Numbered from the stretch's first letter, positions 52,182 to 62,228 are shown. The stretch is 64,000 bases of DNA from an uncultured Bacteroidales bacterium (GCA_902792895.1 CADBBK010000007.1:1-64000); one strand, 5' to 3'. Translations and numbers: made by a program. The notes: generated by a model from the sequence alone, not told the origin.

Positions 52182-52217
52182 TGGGAGGTCTGTGAGAATT
52201 ATCGGTTGGTGATGGAA

Positions 52218-54032
52218 CTACACCCAATCGCCCTGCTCCTTGATGAGGTCGATGAGGCGGTCGATGGCTTCATCCTCGGGGATGTTCATCTCGATGCACT
52301 GCTTGCCCTTGTAGAGGCTTACGCGGCCCGCGGCGGCACCGACATAGCCGTAGTCGGCATCGGCCATCTCGCCCGGTCCGTTGACGATGCAGCCCATCAC
52401 GGCAATCTTGAGATGGGTGAGGTGGGCCGTCGCCTGCTGGACACGCTGCACGGTGGTCTGCAGGTCAAACATCGTCCTGCCACAACCCGGACAAGAGATG
52501 AACTCGGTCTTGCTGATGCGCTGACGCACGGCCTGCAGGATGGCGAAGGCATAGCGCACCACATCGGCACAACTATGACAGTTGGGTGCCTCGAGCCAGA
52601 TGCCGTCGGCACGGCGGTTGAGCATCACGGCGCCCAGGTCGGCTCCGGCCTTGACCTGGAGCCACTCGCTGGAGCTGTCGGTATAGGTGTTGCGCACCAC
52701 GACGGGGCATTTGATGCCTGCAGCGTCGAGGGCGTGGGTGAAGGCTTGCTGCTCACCGGGGATGTTCTTGCCCACGGGAGTGATGACGAGCACGGTGTCG
52801 TTGCGGTCGCGCAGGAACTCCAGCCTTTCCACCGGCGTGGAGGCCGGCAACTGCAGGAAACGCAGGTCGGTAGCCGGGCTGCGGTCCCACTCGCCCAGCG
52901 TGAGCAGGGGATAGACGTTGCGTTCACCGCGCCAGCAGTCCAGAGGCACGAGGAACTGGTGCATGCCGTCAATCAGGCCGTCACTGCTATAGTAAAAGTC
53001 GGGCTGCAGGTCAGCACCATCTAGTTCGTCGGGGCGGTAACTGGCGATGACCACAGGCTGCTGCGAACCACCGATGCACCTGTTGACGGTGAAGGTGGCA
53101 CGTCGCTCGGGCGCCAGTGCGTCATAGCCCGGGTTGCTCTCGGTCAGGATAGCGTCATGTCCCTCGCGCTGACTGATGTAGTCCACGAGTTTGCGGGCCA
53201 CAGGCACCTCCTCCTCGGGTTCCTCGCTGAGCGAGACGCGGATGGTGTCACCCAGGCCCTCGGCCATGAGGGCACCGATACCCACGGCACTCTTGATGCG
53301 GCCGTCCTCGCCAAAGCCCGCCTCGGTCACGCCCAGGTGGAGCGGGAAATGCATGTCCTCACGGTCCATCGCAGCCACCAGGCGGCGCACTGCCTCGACC
53401 ATGACAACGACATTGGAGGCCTTCATCGAGATGACCACATCGAGGAACTGTTCCTGGACAAACACGCGCAGGAACTCCATCACGCTCTCGACCATGCCAG
53501 CCGCCGTGTTGCCGTAGCGGCTCATGATGCGGTCGCTGAGCGAGCCATGGTTCACACCCAGGCGCACCGCCGTGTGATGCTCGCGGCAAACGGCGATGAA
53601 CGGCAGCAGGGCCTCACGGATGCGGCCCAATTCGGCGGCATATTCCTCATCGGTATATTCCATCTGCTTGAAGGTGCGGGCCGGGTCCACAAAGTTGCCC
53701 GGGTTAATGCGCACGCCCTCGCACACCGCAGCAGCAGCAAGGGCCGCGTTAGGATTGAAATGGATGTCGGCAATCAGCGGAATGTTGCAGTCCTGTGCCC
53801 GCAGTCGGGCTGAGATGTCACCGATGCTTTCGGCCTGCTTCACGCCCTGGGCCGTGAGCCGCACATAGTCGGCGCCGGCATAGGCAATGCGCTGGCACTG
53901 GGCCGCACTGGCTTCTACATCATCGGTGGCGGTATTAGTCATCGTCTGTACGCGCACAGGCCACTCGCTGCCCATGGCGATGCCACCCACATTCACGCTG
54001 ACGGTGGCACGGCGTTTATAGTTGAAATCCAT
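52218..54032 (-). CDS. ispG: 4-hydroxy-3-methylbut-2-enyl diphosphate synthase IspG, long form
   Basis: This 604-residue enzyme converts MEcPP to HMBPP in the non-mevalonate isoprenoid pathway. The TIM-barrel part has VRVQTMTNTATDDVEAS near the start and the C-terminal cluster motif is CPGCGRTMFDL with a later MGCIVNGPGEMADADYGYVG, giving the three Cys of the [4Fe-4S] centre. It has the large central insertion (about residues 255-440) found in Bacteroidetes, Chlamydiae and plants. It precedes the thioredoxin-like lipoprotein gene. Confidence 0.95.
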   Translation of the reverse strand: MDFNYKRRATVSVNVGGIAMGSEWPVRVQTMTNTATDDVEASAAQCQRIAYAGADYVRLTAQGVKQAESIGDISARLRAQDCNIPLIADIHFNPNAALAAAAVCEGVRINPGNFVDPARTFKQMEYTDEEYAAELGRIREALLPFIAVCREHHTAVRLGVNHGSLSDRIMSRYGNTAAGMVESVMEFLRVFVQEQFLDVVISMKASNVVVMVEAVRRLVAAMDREDMHFPLHLGVTEAGFGEDGRIKSAVGIGALMAEGLGDTIRVSLSEEPEEEVPVARKLVDYISQREGHDAILTESNPGYDALAPERRATFTVNRCIGGSQQPVVIASYRPDELDGADLQPDFYYSSDGLIDGMHQFLVPLDCWRGERNVYPLLTLGEWDRSPATDLRFLQLPASTPVERLEFLRDRNDTVLVITPVGKNIPGEQQAFTHALDAAGIKCPVVVRNTYTDSSSEWLQVKAGADLGAVMLNRRADGIWLEAPNCHSCADVVRYAFAILQAVRQRISKTEFISCPGCGRTMFDLQTTVQRVQQATAHLTHLKIAVMGCIVNGPGEMADADYGYVGAAAGRVSLYKGKQCIEMNIPEDEAIDRLIDLIKEQGDWV

Positions 54033-54112
54033 ACTGAGTGTTTCCTTAATTGTTACATTGTCCTTTATTCTTACTTCTTAATCCTTATATATCTTTACAA
54101 AAAATGATGCCG

Positions 54113-54757
54113 TTATCCCAGCAGACTCATCGTCAGGCACACGCACAGGAAACCCACGACGGCCCCTGACACCACCTGCCACATGTCGTGGCGACGCAGC
54201 ACCAGCCTTGCCGACCCCAATGCGCCCGCCACCACAACGGCGATGCACAGCGGCAACAGCAGGTCGAAGGCATTCAGCCCCATCACGTGAATCTGGTAGA
54301 TGAGGGCCACCACCCCGCCGATGCCGGCCATGTGGGCACTGATTTTCCAGCGCAGGTTGATGAGTGCCACTACCAGCACCGTGACAGCCGAGCCCACCAT
54401 GAACATGATGAACCACTGCGGCTGGTGACGGTAGTACAGGTAGAAGGCAGCCACCGCATAGCACAGCGCGGCGAACAGGTAGGGGCGCAGGCGCTGCTCA
54501 CGCACCTCGACATGGAGGCTGCTGATGACCTTGAAATGGCGCAGCACGCTCAGGAAGATGAGCGGCAGGATACACGTGATGCCCATGCACACAAGCAGAA
54601 TCGACACGCGGGTGCCATAGGACTGCAGGCACAGCACCGACATCCACAGGGCCAGGAAGATGCCATAGGTGGGCATCAGCAACGGGCTCAATGCCGTGGT
54701 CAGGAAATTGGCCAGGCCGGCAATGAACTTGTTGATGGTATATCTGGTGATTGGCAT
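54113..54757 (-). CDS. PAP2-like membrane phosphatase
   Basis: This 214-residue protein has about six transmembrane helices. Motifs resemble the membrane-associated PAP2 family of Bacteroidetes: VREQRLRPYLF (about residues 84-94, a degenerate K/R-x6-RP motif), KISAHMAGIGG (about 137-147) with the central His, and RLVLRRHDMWQVVSGAVVGF (about 182-201), motif 3. It could dephosphorylate a lipid diphosphate, for instance undecaprenyl-PP or another isoprenoid, which would suit its place next to ispG, but this is inference. Confidence 0.78.
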   Translation of the reverse strand: MPITRYTINKFIAGLANFLTTALSPLLMPTYGIFLALWMSVLCLQSYGTRVSILLVCMGITCILPLIFLSVLRHFKVISSLHVEVREQRLRPYLFAALCYAVAAFYLYYRHQPQWFIMFMVGSAVTVLVVALINLRWKISAHMAGIGGVVALIYQIHVMGLNAFDLLLPLCIAVVVAGALGSARLVLRRHDMWQVVSGAVVGFLCVCLTMSLLG

Positions 54758-54803
54758 AATTCGTCGATGATACTAGACGGGGTGACAACAGCGGCAGCCG
54801 GGC

Positions 54804-56372
54804 TTACCGCGACATCTTGCGGCGCTGGGTGCTACTGGGGATTTTCAGCTGTTCGCGGTACTTGGCCACCGTGCGGCGCTCCAGCTTGTAACCCATCTCC
54901 TTGAGACGGCTGCACAAGGCATCGTCGCTCAGCGGGTGGCTCTTATCCTCGGCATCAACCAACTTCTTGAGGTCGTCATACACCTGGTGCCTGGACATGC
55001 CGTTGATGTCCTCACTGAAGAAGGACTTGAGGCTCTTTACGCCCCACGGCAACTGCACATACTTGTTGTTGACCGCCCTGGAAACGACCGACACATCCTT
55101 GCCGATCATCTCGGCAATCTGCTGCTGCCCTAGGGGATGCAGGTCACGCTCGTCGCCGGACTCGAAATACTTGGCCTGGCACTTGACAATGGCCTCCATC
55201 GTCTTGAACAGGGTTTCCTGCCGCTGTCTGAGCACCTCGATGAACGTGCTGGCGCGCTGGTAGGCATCAACGATGGTCTTCTTTTCTTTCTGTTCCTTGA
55301 CGCTCAAGGGCACGCCCGACTTGTAGCGCTCGACCTGCAGGGCGAAACTCTCGCTAATCTGCAGTTCGGGGATGTTATTGCACAGGGTGACCGTCAATCG
55401 CCTGGTGTTCTCGTCCCACTCCACCTGGAAGTCGGGTGTCAGCTGCTGGTTGTTGTCGCTCCTGGAACTAAAGGCACCTCCGGGACGCGGATTGATACCA
55501 TGCCTAATCTGCTGTTCGAACACCTGCCTGGCGCGCTCAGCGCTGATTTTCAACCGATTGGCTATCGCAGCAAAGTTGCCGCTGGCAAACAGGTCAAAGC
55601 AGGTATCCACCATCTTGATGGCGAGCTGCACGTCTTCGCTGTCAGGCTTACGTTCCAGTTGCAGCCTGATGCACTCCTTCAAATCCCGGGCGGCGATGCC
55701 TGGCGGGTCAAGCTTCTGCACAATGGCGAGGGCCTCCTCGATTTGGTTTCGTGCAATGATGATGCCCTTATTCAAGAAACTTCTTTCGATATCAGCGATG
55801 CTGCACCTCATATATCCGTCATCCTCAAGGCTCCCGACAATTTCCCTGGCGATGTCCAACTTTAACTCGTCCAGTTGGAGTTCGCCCAACTGCCCCAGCA
55901 GGAAATCCATCAACGATGTCTCGGCCACGGCAATGGGGCCGACATGCTCGTCATCGGCACTGCGGTTGTTGGCCATGTAACGCGACCACTCATTGGAGTC
56001 GTCGTCTTCGTCAACGGGGATTTCGCGCTCGGGCACCTCCAGTTCCGTATCGGGCTCGGTCTGATACTCTTCTTTATTATCGGTGCCGCCTTCATCAGCA
56101 TCATCTTTGCCTGCAGCATCGTCCTGGTTCTTTTCCTCGCCTCGCTCCTGGTCCTCGTCGCGATCGGGGCCGTTGTCGTTCGACTCCTCGGCATCGGGGT
56201 CAGGTTCACTGTCTTTTACCTTTTCGAGGGCAGGAATTTCATCCACCTTGTTGTCGATATATTCCGACAACTCGGCATCATTTTTCTCGAGTACCGTACC
56301 CAACTGGCGCTGTAGTTCAAGCGACAAGCGCTGCGCTAGTTTTTGTTCCTGTGTGAGCTGTAACTTTGACAT
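54804..56372 (-). CDS. rpoN: RNA polymerase sigma-54 factor RpoN
   Basis: This 522-residue protein has the activator-interacting region I at the N-terminus (LTQEQKLAQRLSLELQRQL), an unusually acidic linker (about residues 55-130, mostly Asp and Glu), core-binding region, the central helix-turn-helix (SERARQVFEQQI), and the RpoN box ERRTVAKYREQ near residue 500. It directs RNA polymerase to -24/-12 promoters in concert with enhancer-binding ATPases, none of which are visible in the window. A promoter lies 27 bp upstream. Confidence 0.95.
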   Translation of the reverse strand: MSKLQLTQEQKLAQRLSLELQRQLGTVLEKNDAELSEYIDNKVDEIPALEKVKDSEPDPDAEESNDNGPDRDEDQERGEEKNQDDAAGKDDADEGGTDNKEEYQTEPDTELEVPEREIPVDEDDDSNEWSRYMANNRSADDEHVGPIAVAETSLMDFLLGQLGELQLDELKLDIAREIVGSLEDDGYMRCSIADIERSFLNKGIIIARNQIEEALAIVQKLDPPGIAARDLKECIRLQLERKPDSEDVQLAIKMVDTCFDLFASGNFAAIANRLKISAERARQVFEQQIRHGINPRPGGAFSSRSDNNQQLTPDFQVEWDENTRRLTVTLCNNIPELQISESFALQVERYKSGVPLSVKEQKEKKTIVDAYQRASTFIEVLRQRQETLFKTMEAIVKCQAKYFESGDERDLHPLGQQQIAEMIGKDVSVVSRAVNNKYVQLPWGVKSLKSFFSEDINGMSRHQVYDDLKKLVDAEDKSHPLSDDALCSRLKEMGYKLERRTVAKYREQLKIPSSTQRRKMSR

Positions 56373-56398
56373 TGTCGTAGAGGTTTTGAGTTAACCCA

Positions 56399-56406
56399 CA
56401 AAGATA
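56399..56406 (-). promoter_or_regulatory. Promoter of rpoN (-7 element)
   Basis: The minus strand reads TATCTTTG, an exact TAnnTTTG match, 27 bp upstream of the start codon. Confidence 0.55.
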
Positions 56407-56507
56407 CGAAATAAATAGATAGCAAGCACTATGGCAGCCCGATTTTTTTCACATCAGGCTGTCAGATGAGGGGTGATGGGGACAGATGGGGGACGATGGG
56501 GAGAGCG

Positions 56508-58214
56508 TCAGAACCGTTTCTTGCCCTTGAGGTTCAGGATGCGGGCATACTCGCCGGGCTTGTCAAACATCTCCTTGGCCTGGTCCAGGTATTCATCGTC
56601 CTTGATGGAATTCTCGACCTGGCCGCGCTGGTAGTACACGCGGTCCATGATTTCCTGCGACAGCAGGTAGGCGATGTCGCGGCGGTGCAGGTCCAGGTCG
56701 TGGTCCAGGTCGTGCTTGAGCAGGGCCTCGAGACGGTCGAACTGGGCCGCCGTCGAGTCGTTCATGTAACCCTCGGCCGTGGCGGTCTTGCGCAGGGCGG
56801 CAAGCTGCTGCTCGCACACCTTGTCGTACTCAAACTTGTCGGGGTTGAGAAACTCCTTGAACTCGTTGAACATGTCGTCGGTCACCTCAAAGTCGGCTGG
56901 GCTGGCAATGCCGCCCTGGTGCTGAGCAACATAGCGCGTGGCGAAGTCAAAGTCCCAGTGGTCGCGCATGATGTTGTACACGATGCGTTTCAACTCACGC
57001 GGCTCCACCTTGATGTCGGGCATGATGCCGCCGCCCTCGAGCACCTCGCGGCCGTGTGCAGTGTGGAACACGCGGGCCGTGCTGTCGGTCGTGGTCTTCT
57101 TGTAGGAGCCGTCGGCATTGCGGTTACCATAGTCCACCTCCTGGATGAGGCGTCCGCTGGGGATGTAGTACTTGGCGATGGTGACCTTGAGCATGCCGTC
57201 GTAGGGCAACGAGCGGGTGGACTGCACCAACCCCTTGCCGAAGGAGCGCGACCCGATGATCACGGCACGGTCCAGGTCCTGCAGGGCTCCCGCAGTGATT
57301 TCGCTCGCACTGGCCGAGCCGCCGTCGATGAGCACTGCCAGGGGAATCTTGGTGTCAACAGGGTCGGAGGTGGTCTTGTAGGTGCGCTCGCTCGACTTGT
57401 CGCGGCCGCGCATCACGAGCACCTGGGTGCCCTTGGGGACAAAGCAGCCCACAATCTGGATAGCTCCCTCGACGATACCGCCGCCATTGCTGCGCAGGTC
57501 CAGCACGATGTTCTTCACGTGCGGGTCCTTCTTGAGTGCGATGACAGCGTCACGCACCTGCTGGGCCGACTTCTCGTTGAAGGTCGTCAGGTCGATATAG
57601 CCGATGTTGTCGCGCGTCACGCCATAGTAGGGCACGGGGTTGACACTGATGGTCTCGCGGTTGAACGAGAAGGTCTTGATGCTGTCCTCGTCATAGGGGC
57701 GCACCACCTTCACCGTCAGGTGGGTGTTGGCCTGTCCCTTGAGGCGCTTGCTCACCTGCTCACTCGTCCAGGTGTCGGTGCTGTCGCCGTCGATCATGAT
57801 GATGCGGTCGCCAGCGCGCAGACCTGCCCGCGCTGCCGGGCTGCCCTCATAGGGGCCACTGATGTAAACCCCCTTGCGGCCATCGACCGTGCGCTCCATC
57901 AGGTAGCTGCCGATGCCGCCGTACTCACCCGTGCTTAGCGTCATGAACTCGTCGGTCTCCTTCGACGGGATGTACTCGGTATAGGGGTCGATGTCGTCAA
58001 GCATCGCATTGATGGCGTTCTCGATGGCCTTCTGGGCATCGATTGTATCGACATAGAAGGTGTTCAGCTCCTTGTACAGCGAGTTGAAGATGTCCAGGCT
58101 GCGGGCTACAGCAGTGTCATCGTTCACCGCCCTATCGGTATCGGCAAGGGCTGTCGGGGCAGCCAGGCACAGCGCCACGCAACCCCAAGCGAGATATTTA
58201 AGCGTCTTTTTCAT
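56508..58214 (-). CDS. C-terminal processing protease, S41 family
   Basis: This 568-residue exported serine protease has a signal peptide (residues 1-24), an N-terminal cap helix region, a PDZ domain (about 85-170: YISGPYEGSPAARAGLRAGDRI), and the S41 catalytic core: GGSASASEITAGALQD with the nucleophilic Ser (about residues 305-320) and RSFGKGLVQ with the Lys. It trims or degrades periplasmic proteins at their C-termini. The gene is divergent from the tRNA-Asn pair. A weak -7 (TATTTTCG, 58235-58242) lies 20 bp upstream. Confidence 0.93.
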   Translation of the reverse strand: MKKTLKYLAWGCVALCLAAPTALADTDRAVNDDTAVARSLDIFNSLYKELNTFYVDTIDAQKAIENAINAMLDDIDPYTEYIPSKETDEFMTLSTGEYGGIGSYLMERTVDGRKGVYISGPYEGSPAARAGLRAGDRIIMIDGDSTDTWTSEQVSKRLKGQANTHLTVKVVRPYDEDSIKTFSFNRETISVNPVPYYGVTRDNIGYIDLTTFNEKSAQQVRDAVIALKKDPHVKNIVLDLRSNGGGIVEGAIQIVGCFVPKGTQVLVMRGRDKSSERTYKTTSDPVDTKIPLAVLIDGGSASASEITAGALQDLDRAVIIGSRSFGKGLVQSTRSLPYDGMLKVTIAKYYIPSGRLIQEVDYGNRNADGSYKKTTTDSTARVFHTAHGREVLEGGGIMPDIKVEPRELKRIVYNIMRDHWDFDFATRYVAQHQGGIASPADFEVTDDMFNEFKEFLNPDKFEYDKVCEQQLAALRKTATAEGYMNDSTAAQFDRLEALLKHDLDHDLDLHRRDIAYLLSQEIMDRVYYQRGQVENSIKDDEYLDQAKEMFDKPGEYARILNLKGKKRF

Positions 58215-58325
58215 TCATCACATGATTTTGGCTGCGAAAATACTATTATTCCCCGAATATTGTCCACTTTAGCAGCCTAAAAAACCTTTATCACACGAAA
58301 AAAAGCAAGTTTTTTGCAAAAAATA

Positions 58326-58356
58326 TTGCACAGTTCAAATATTGGCAGTAACTTTG
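58326..58356 (+). promoter_or_regulatory. Promoter of the tRNA-Asn pair
   Basis: TTG (58326-58328) and TAACTTTG (58349-58356) are 20 bp apart; the first tRNA begins at 58399. Confidence 0.65.
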
Positions 58357-58398
58357 CACCGCATTTTTCGGCAGGGGTCTGCCGAGGGGTGCAAAAAC

Positions 58399-58472
58399 GC
58401 TTCTTTAGCTCAGTTGGTTAGAGCATCTGACTGTTAATCAGGGGGTCCTTGGTTCAAGTCCAAGAAGAAGCG
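58399..58472 (+). tRNA. tRNA-Asn (anticodon GTT), copy 1
   Basis: GCTTCTT pairs with AAGAAGC, the anticodon arm contains CTGTTAA with anticodon GTT, and the T-arm is CTTGG-TTCAAGT-CCAAG. The CCA end is not encoded. Confidence 0.97.
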
Positions 58473-58494
58473 CTTAACTTTCATAACAATGACT

Positions 58495-58568
58495 GCTTCT
58501 TTAGCTCAGTTGGTTAGAGCATCTGACTGTTAATCAGGGGGTCCTTGGTTCAAGTCCAAGAAGAAGCG
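58495..58568 (+). tRNA. tRNA-Asn (anticodon GTT), copy 2
   Basis: Identical over all 74 bases to the copy at 58399-58472, 22 bp downstream, and presumably in the same transcript. Confidence 0.97.
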
Positions 58569-58574
58569 CCCGAA

Positions 58575-58600
58575 GGCGGGACTGCGCAAGCAGCCCCGTC
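58575..58600 (+). terminator. Terminator of the tRNA-Asn pair
   Basis: CGGGACTGC and GCAGCCCCG pair with one mismatch around a GCAA tetraloop; TCTTTGGTTATT follows. Confidence 0.6.
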
Positions 58601-58741
58601 TTTGGTTATTATCCCCCTAACCGCAACGCCTCACCACTACATTAATAAAAGAAAGACGATGAGTTCGATGAATTAGCGTGTCGTCGGGGGGTGTTTGATG
58701 GATATCGTCAGAGGCGGGAGGTGAAAACGGAAAGTTTTTTG

Positions 58742-58749
58742 TAATTTTG
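58742..58749 (+). promoter_or_regulatory. Promoter of mfd (-7 element)
   Basis: TAATTTTG matches TAnnTTTG but ends 7 bp before the ATG at 58757, so transcription would start at or beside the start codon. Confidence 0.5.
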
Positions 58750-58756
58750 CAGTCTT

Positions 58757-61700
58757 ATGGAGATTACGCAACTGTGTGAACTGTTTAACACGGCTAGTCG
58801 CAAGGCGGCAGTGAAGAAGCTGCTGGCCGGTAGCGGCAATGCCGTCATCGACGGACTGGCGGGGTCGAGTGCAGCGATGCTGCTCTCGAGGCTGCCCAAG
58901 CGGGAGTGTCCCTACCTGATTGTGGTCAACGACCTGGACGAGGCTGGATACATGTACAACGACCTGTGCCAGCTGACGAGCGACAAGCAGGTGCTGATAT
59001 TCCCGTCGGGCTACAAGCGCGACATCAAGTACGGCCAGGTGGATGCCCCCAACGAGATCCTGCGCACCGAGGTGCTGAACCGGTGGTTTGACGACGCTAC
59101 AGTGCAATGGGTGGTCACCTACCCCGAGGCGCTGGCCGAGCGCGTGCGTAGCCGTGAGGACGTGGCAGCCAGCACAGTGCAGTTGCGCGTGGGCGGCACA
59201 GCCGACCTGACGGAGGTGTCGGCACGGCTGCGCGAACTGGGTTTCGTGATGGTGGACTATGTGTATGAGCCGGGGCAGTTCAGCGTGCGCGGCTCAATCC
59301 TCGACGTGTTCTCCTACAGCAACGAGCGCCCCTACCGCATTGACTTCTGGGGCGACGACATCGACAGTATACGCACATTCAACGTCGAGACGCAGTTGAG
59401 CGAGGAGCGCCTGGAACAGGTGAGCATCCTCAACGGCGACGCGTCGAGCAGCGGCCGCGAGAACAACGTGTCGCTGCTGGAGTACGTGGGTGAGAAGACC
59501 ATCGTGCTGTGCCGCAGCAAGCACTGGCTGACGACGCGCATCGGCGAGATTGCCCGCGAGGGCATGTCGGCCAGCGCACTGATAGCGGGCGAGGGCGACA
59601 CCCAGGCCACCAGCAAGCTGGTGGACGCCGACCAGTTTGTCGAGCGCCTGTCGCACATGCGGTGCATCGAGTTCACCAACGGCGAGGCGGCCCCTGAGCG
59701 CGGTGTCAAGCGGTTGTCGCTGCACTGCAAGCCACAGGGCATCTACCACAAGAACTTTGACCTCATCGGGCAGTCGTTCACCGACTTCCTGTCCCGCGAT
59801 TACCGAATCCTCATCCTGAGCGACAGCGCCAAGCAGATTGAGCGCCTGCACTCCATCTTTGAGGACCGTGGCGACAATATCACGTTTGAGCCCGTGTTGC
59901 GCACCATCCACGAGGGCTTTGTGGACGATGACCTGCAGTTGTGCGTGTTCACCGACCACCAGATCTTTGACCGTTTCCACAAGTACAACCTCAAGAGCGA
60001 CCGAGCGCGTTCGGGCAAACTGGCGCTGTCGCTCAAGGAACTCAGCCAGATCGAGAAGGGCGACTTCATCGTGCATGAGGACCTGGGCGTGGGACGCTTT
60101 GGCGGCCTGATGCGCATGAACATGAACGGCACGCCCCAGGAGATGATCAAGCTCATCTACCTGCACGGCGACGAGGCCTATGTGTCCATCCACTCGCTGC
60201 ACAAACTCACCAAGTACCGCAGCAAGGACGGCGAGCCCCCACGGCTCAACCGACTGGGTTCCAACACGTGGGCCAAGATGAAGGCGCGCACCAAGAGCCG
60301 CCTGAAGGACATCGCCCGCGAACTCATCCGCCTGTATGCCGCGCGCTGCGAGCAGCGGGGCTTCGCCTTCACCCCCGACGGCTACCTGCAGCAAGAGCTC
60401 GAGGCATCGTTCATCTACGAGGACACCCCCGACCAACTGACAGCGACACAGGCCGTCAAGGCCGACATGGAGAGCGACAAGCCGATGGACCGCCTCATCT
60501 GCGGCGACGTGGGCTTCGGCAAGACCGAGATTGCTGTGCGCGCTGCCTTCAAGGCTGCCATCGACGGCAAGCAGACGGCCGTGCTGGTACCGACGACGGT
60601 GCTGGCGTTCCAGCATTACCGCACCTTCAGCGAGCGCCTGCACGACTTCCCCGTGCGCGTGGACTACCTGAGCCGCGCCCGCAAGCCCAAAGAGGTGAAG
60701 CAACTGCTGGCCGACCTCAAGGAGGGCAAAATCGACATCCTCATCGGCACCCACAAACTCATCGGCAAGACGGTGCAGTTCCATGACCTGGGGCTGCTGG
60801 TCGTGGACGAGGAGCAGAAGTTCGGTGTTGCCGTCAAGGACAAACTCAAGCAGTTGAAACTCAACGTGGACACGCTGACGATGAGCGCCACGCCTATCCC
60901 GCGCACGCTGCAGTTCTCGCTCATGGGCGCCCGTGACCTGAGCACGCTGACCACCCCGCCCGCCAACCGCTACCCCATTCTCACCACCGTGGGAACGCTC
61001 AACGATGACATAGTCGCCGAGGCCATCAACTTCGAACTCTCGCGCAACGGCCAGGTGTTCTTTGTCAACCACCGCATCGAACAGCTAGAGCAGTTGGAGA
61101 ACATGATACACCGCGTGGTGCCCGATGCACGCGTCGCCGTGGGCCACGGCCAGATGCCGCCCGAGCGGCTGGAGCAGACCATCATTGACTTTGGCAACCA
61201 TGACTATGACGTGCTGCTGTCGACGACCATCATCGAGAACGGCATCGACATGCCCAACGTCAACACCATCATCATCAACAATGCCGACCGCTACGGACTG
61301 AGCGACCTGCACCAGCTGCGTGGCCGTGTGGGCCGCAGCAACCGCAAGGCCTTCTGCTACCTGCTCGTGCCGCCGGGCAAACCGCTTGCCACCGACGCTC
61401 GCCGCCGACTGCAGGCCATCGAAAGTTTCAGCGACCTGGGAGCCGGCATCCAGATTGCGATGCAGGACCTGGACATCCGCGGTGCGGGCAACCTGCTGGG
61501 TGCCGAGCAGAGCGGTTTCATCGCCGACCTGGGCTACGAGACCTACCAGCGAGTGCTCAAGGAGGCCGTGACCGAGTTGCGCAACGAGGAGTTTGTCGAT
61601 ACCTTTGCCGGCAACGACCAGCAGGGCGAGGACACCGAGTTCATCACCGACTGTGTGGTAGATACCGACCTGGAACTGATGTTCCCCGCCAGCTATGTGC

Positions 61701-62107
61701 CGCAGGAGAGCGAGCGCATCACGCTGTACCGCGAACTCGACAACATGGAAACCGACGAGCAGGTCGAGGAATTTGAGGAGCGGATGAAGGACCGTTTCGG
61801 CAAGATTCCCGACATGGCCGCCGAACTCATCCGCATCGTGCCGTTGCGCCGCACGGCGCGTCGCCTGGGCATCGAGAAACTGGTCATCCGCCAGCAGAAC
61901 ATGCACCTGTTCCTCGTGGGCGAGGAGAACGTGGCCTACTACCAGTCACCGGCCTTCGGGCGCCTGCTCCAATACCTGCAGCAGAATCCCAAGCGCTGCG
62001 GCCTGCGCCAGAAAAACGGCCGCCGCAGCATCGTCATCTTCAGCATCCCCAGCGTGAGCAGCGCCCTGACGGTGCTGCGCACCATCACCCATCTGGACAG
62101 CATCTAA
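58757..62107 (+). CDS. mfd: Transcription-repair coupling factor Mfd
   Basis: This 1116-residue protein removes stalled RNA polymerase from DNA damage and recruits UvrA. In order it has a UvrB-homologous N-terminus (to about 350), the RNA polymerase-interacting domain (about 430-530, GDFIVHEDLGVGRFGG), the RecG-like motor with Walker A GDVGFGKTE (about 578-586) and DEEQ box (about 688), TRG motif (YGLSDLHQLRGRVGRS), and the C-terminal TRCF domain. Length is normal. Upstream, the -7 promoter almost touches the ATG, so a leaderless mRNA or a later start is possible. Confidence 0.96.
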   Translation: MEITQLCELFNTASRKAAVKKLLAGSGNAVIDGLAGSSAAMLLSRLPKRECPYLIVVNDLDEAGYMYNDLCQLTSDKQVLIFPSGYKRDIKYGQVDAPNEILRTEVLNRWFDDATVQWVVTYPEALAERVRSREDVAASTVQLRVGGTADLTEVSARLRELGFVMVDYVYEPGQFSVRGSILDVFSYSNERPYRIDFWGDDIDSIRTFNVETQLSEERLEQVSILNGDASSSGRENNVSLLEYVGEKTIVLCRSKHWLTTRIGEIAREGMSASALIAGEGDTQATSKLVDADQFVERLSHMRCIEFTNGEAAPERGVKRLSLHCKPQGIYHKNFDLIGQSFTDFLSRDYRILILSDSAKQIERLHSIFEDRGDNITFEPVLRTIHEGFVDDDLQLCVFTDHQIFDRFHKYNLKSDRARSGKLALSLKELSQIEKGDFIVHEDLGVGRFGGLMRMNMNGTPQEMIKLIYLHGDEAYVSIHSLHKLTKYRSKDGEPPRLNRLGSNTWAKMKARTKSRLKDIARELIRLYAARCEQRGFAFTPDGYLQQELEASFIYEDTPDQLTATQAVKADMESDKPMDRLICGDVGFGKTEIAVRAAFKAAIDGKQTAVLVPTTVLAFQHYRTFSERLHDFPVRVDYLSRARKPKEVKQLLADLKEGKIDILIGTHKLIGKTVQFHDLGLLVVDEEQKFGVAVKDKLKQLKLNVDTLTMSATPIPRTLQFSLMGARDLSTLTTPPANRYPILTTVGTLNDDIVAEAINFELSRNGQVFFVNHRIEQLEQLENMIHRVVPDARVAVGHGQMPPERLEQTIIDFGNHDYDVLLSTTIIENGIDMPNVNTIIINNADRYGLSDLHQLRGRVGRSNRKAFCYLLVPPGKPLATDARRRLQAIESFSDLGAGIQIAMQDLDIRGAGNLLGAEQSGFIADLGYETYQRVLKEAVTELRNEEFVDTFAGNDQQGEDTEFITDCVVDTDLELMFPASYVPQESERITLYRELDNMETDEQVEEFEERMKDRFGKIPDMAAELIRIVPLRRTARRLGIEKLVIRQQNMHLFLVGEENVAYYQSPAFGRLLQYLQQNPKRCGLRQKNGRRSIVIFSIPSVSSALTVLRTITHLDSI

Positions 62108-62228
62108 AACGAGCATTGATTTAGCCGTTCGCCAAGGCCCTGCGGGGCTCATGCTAATTTCACGAATTTATCTAATTAAAGGTTTATATTTAAATAAACT
62201 TTCAGGGTCTATTTCTAAATCGTTCCAC

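Noticed and set aside
59294..61072. A 592-residue minus-strand frame opposite mfd
   Set aside because: Mfd motifs are complete on the plus strand; the opposite frame is a by-product of codon bias.
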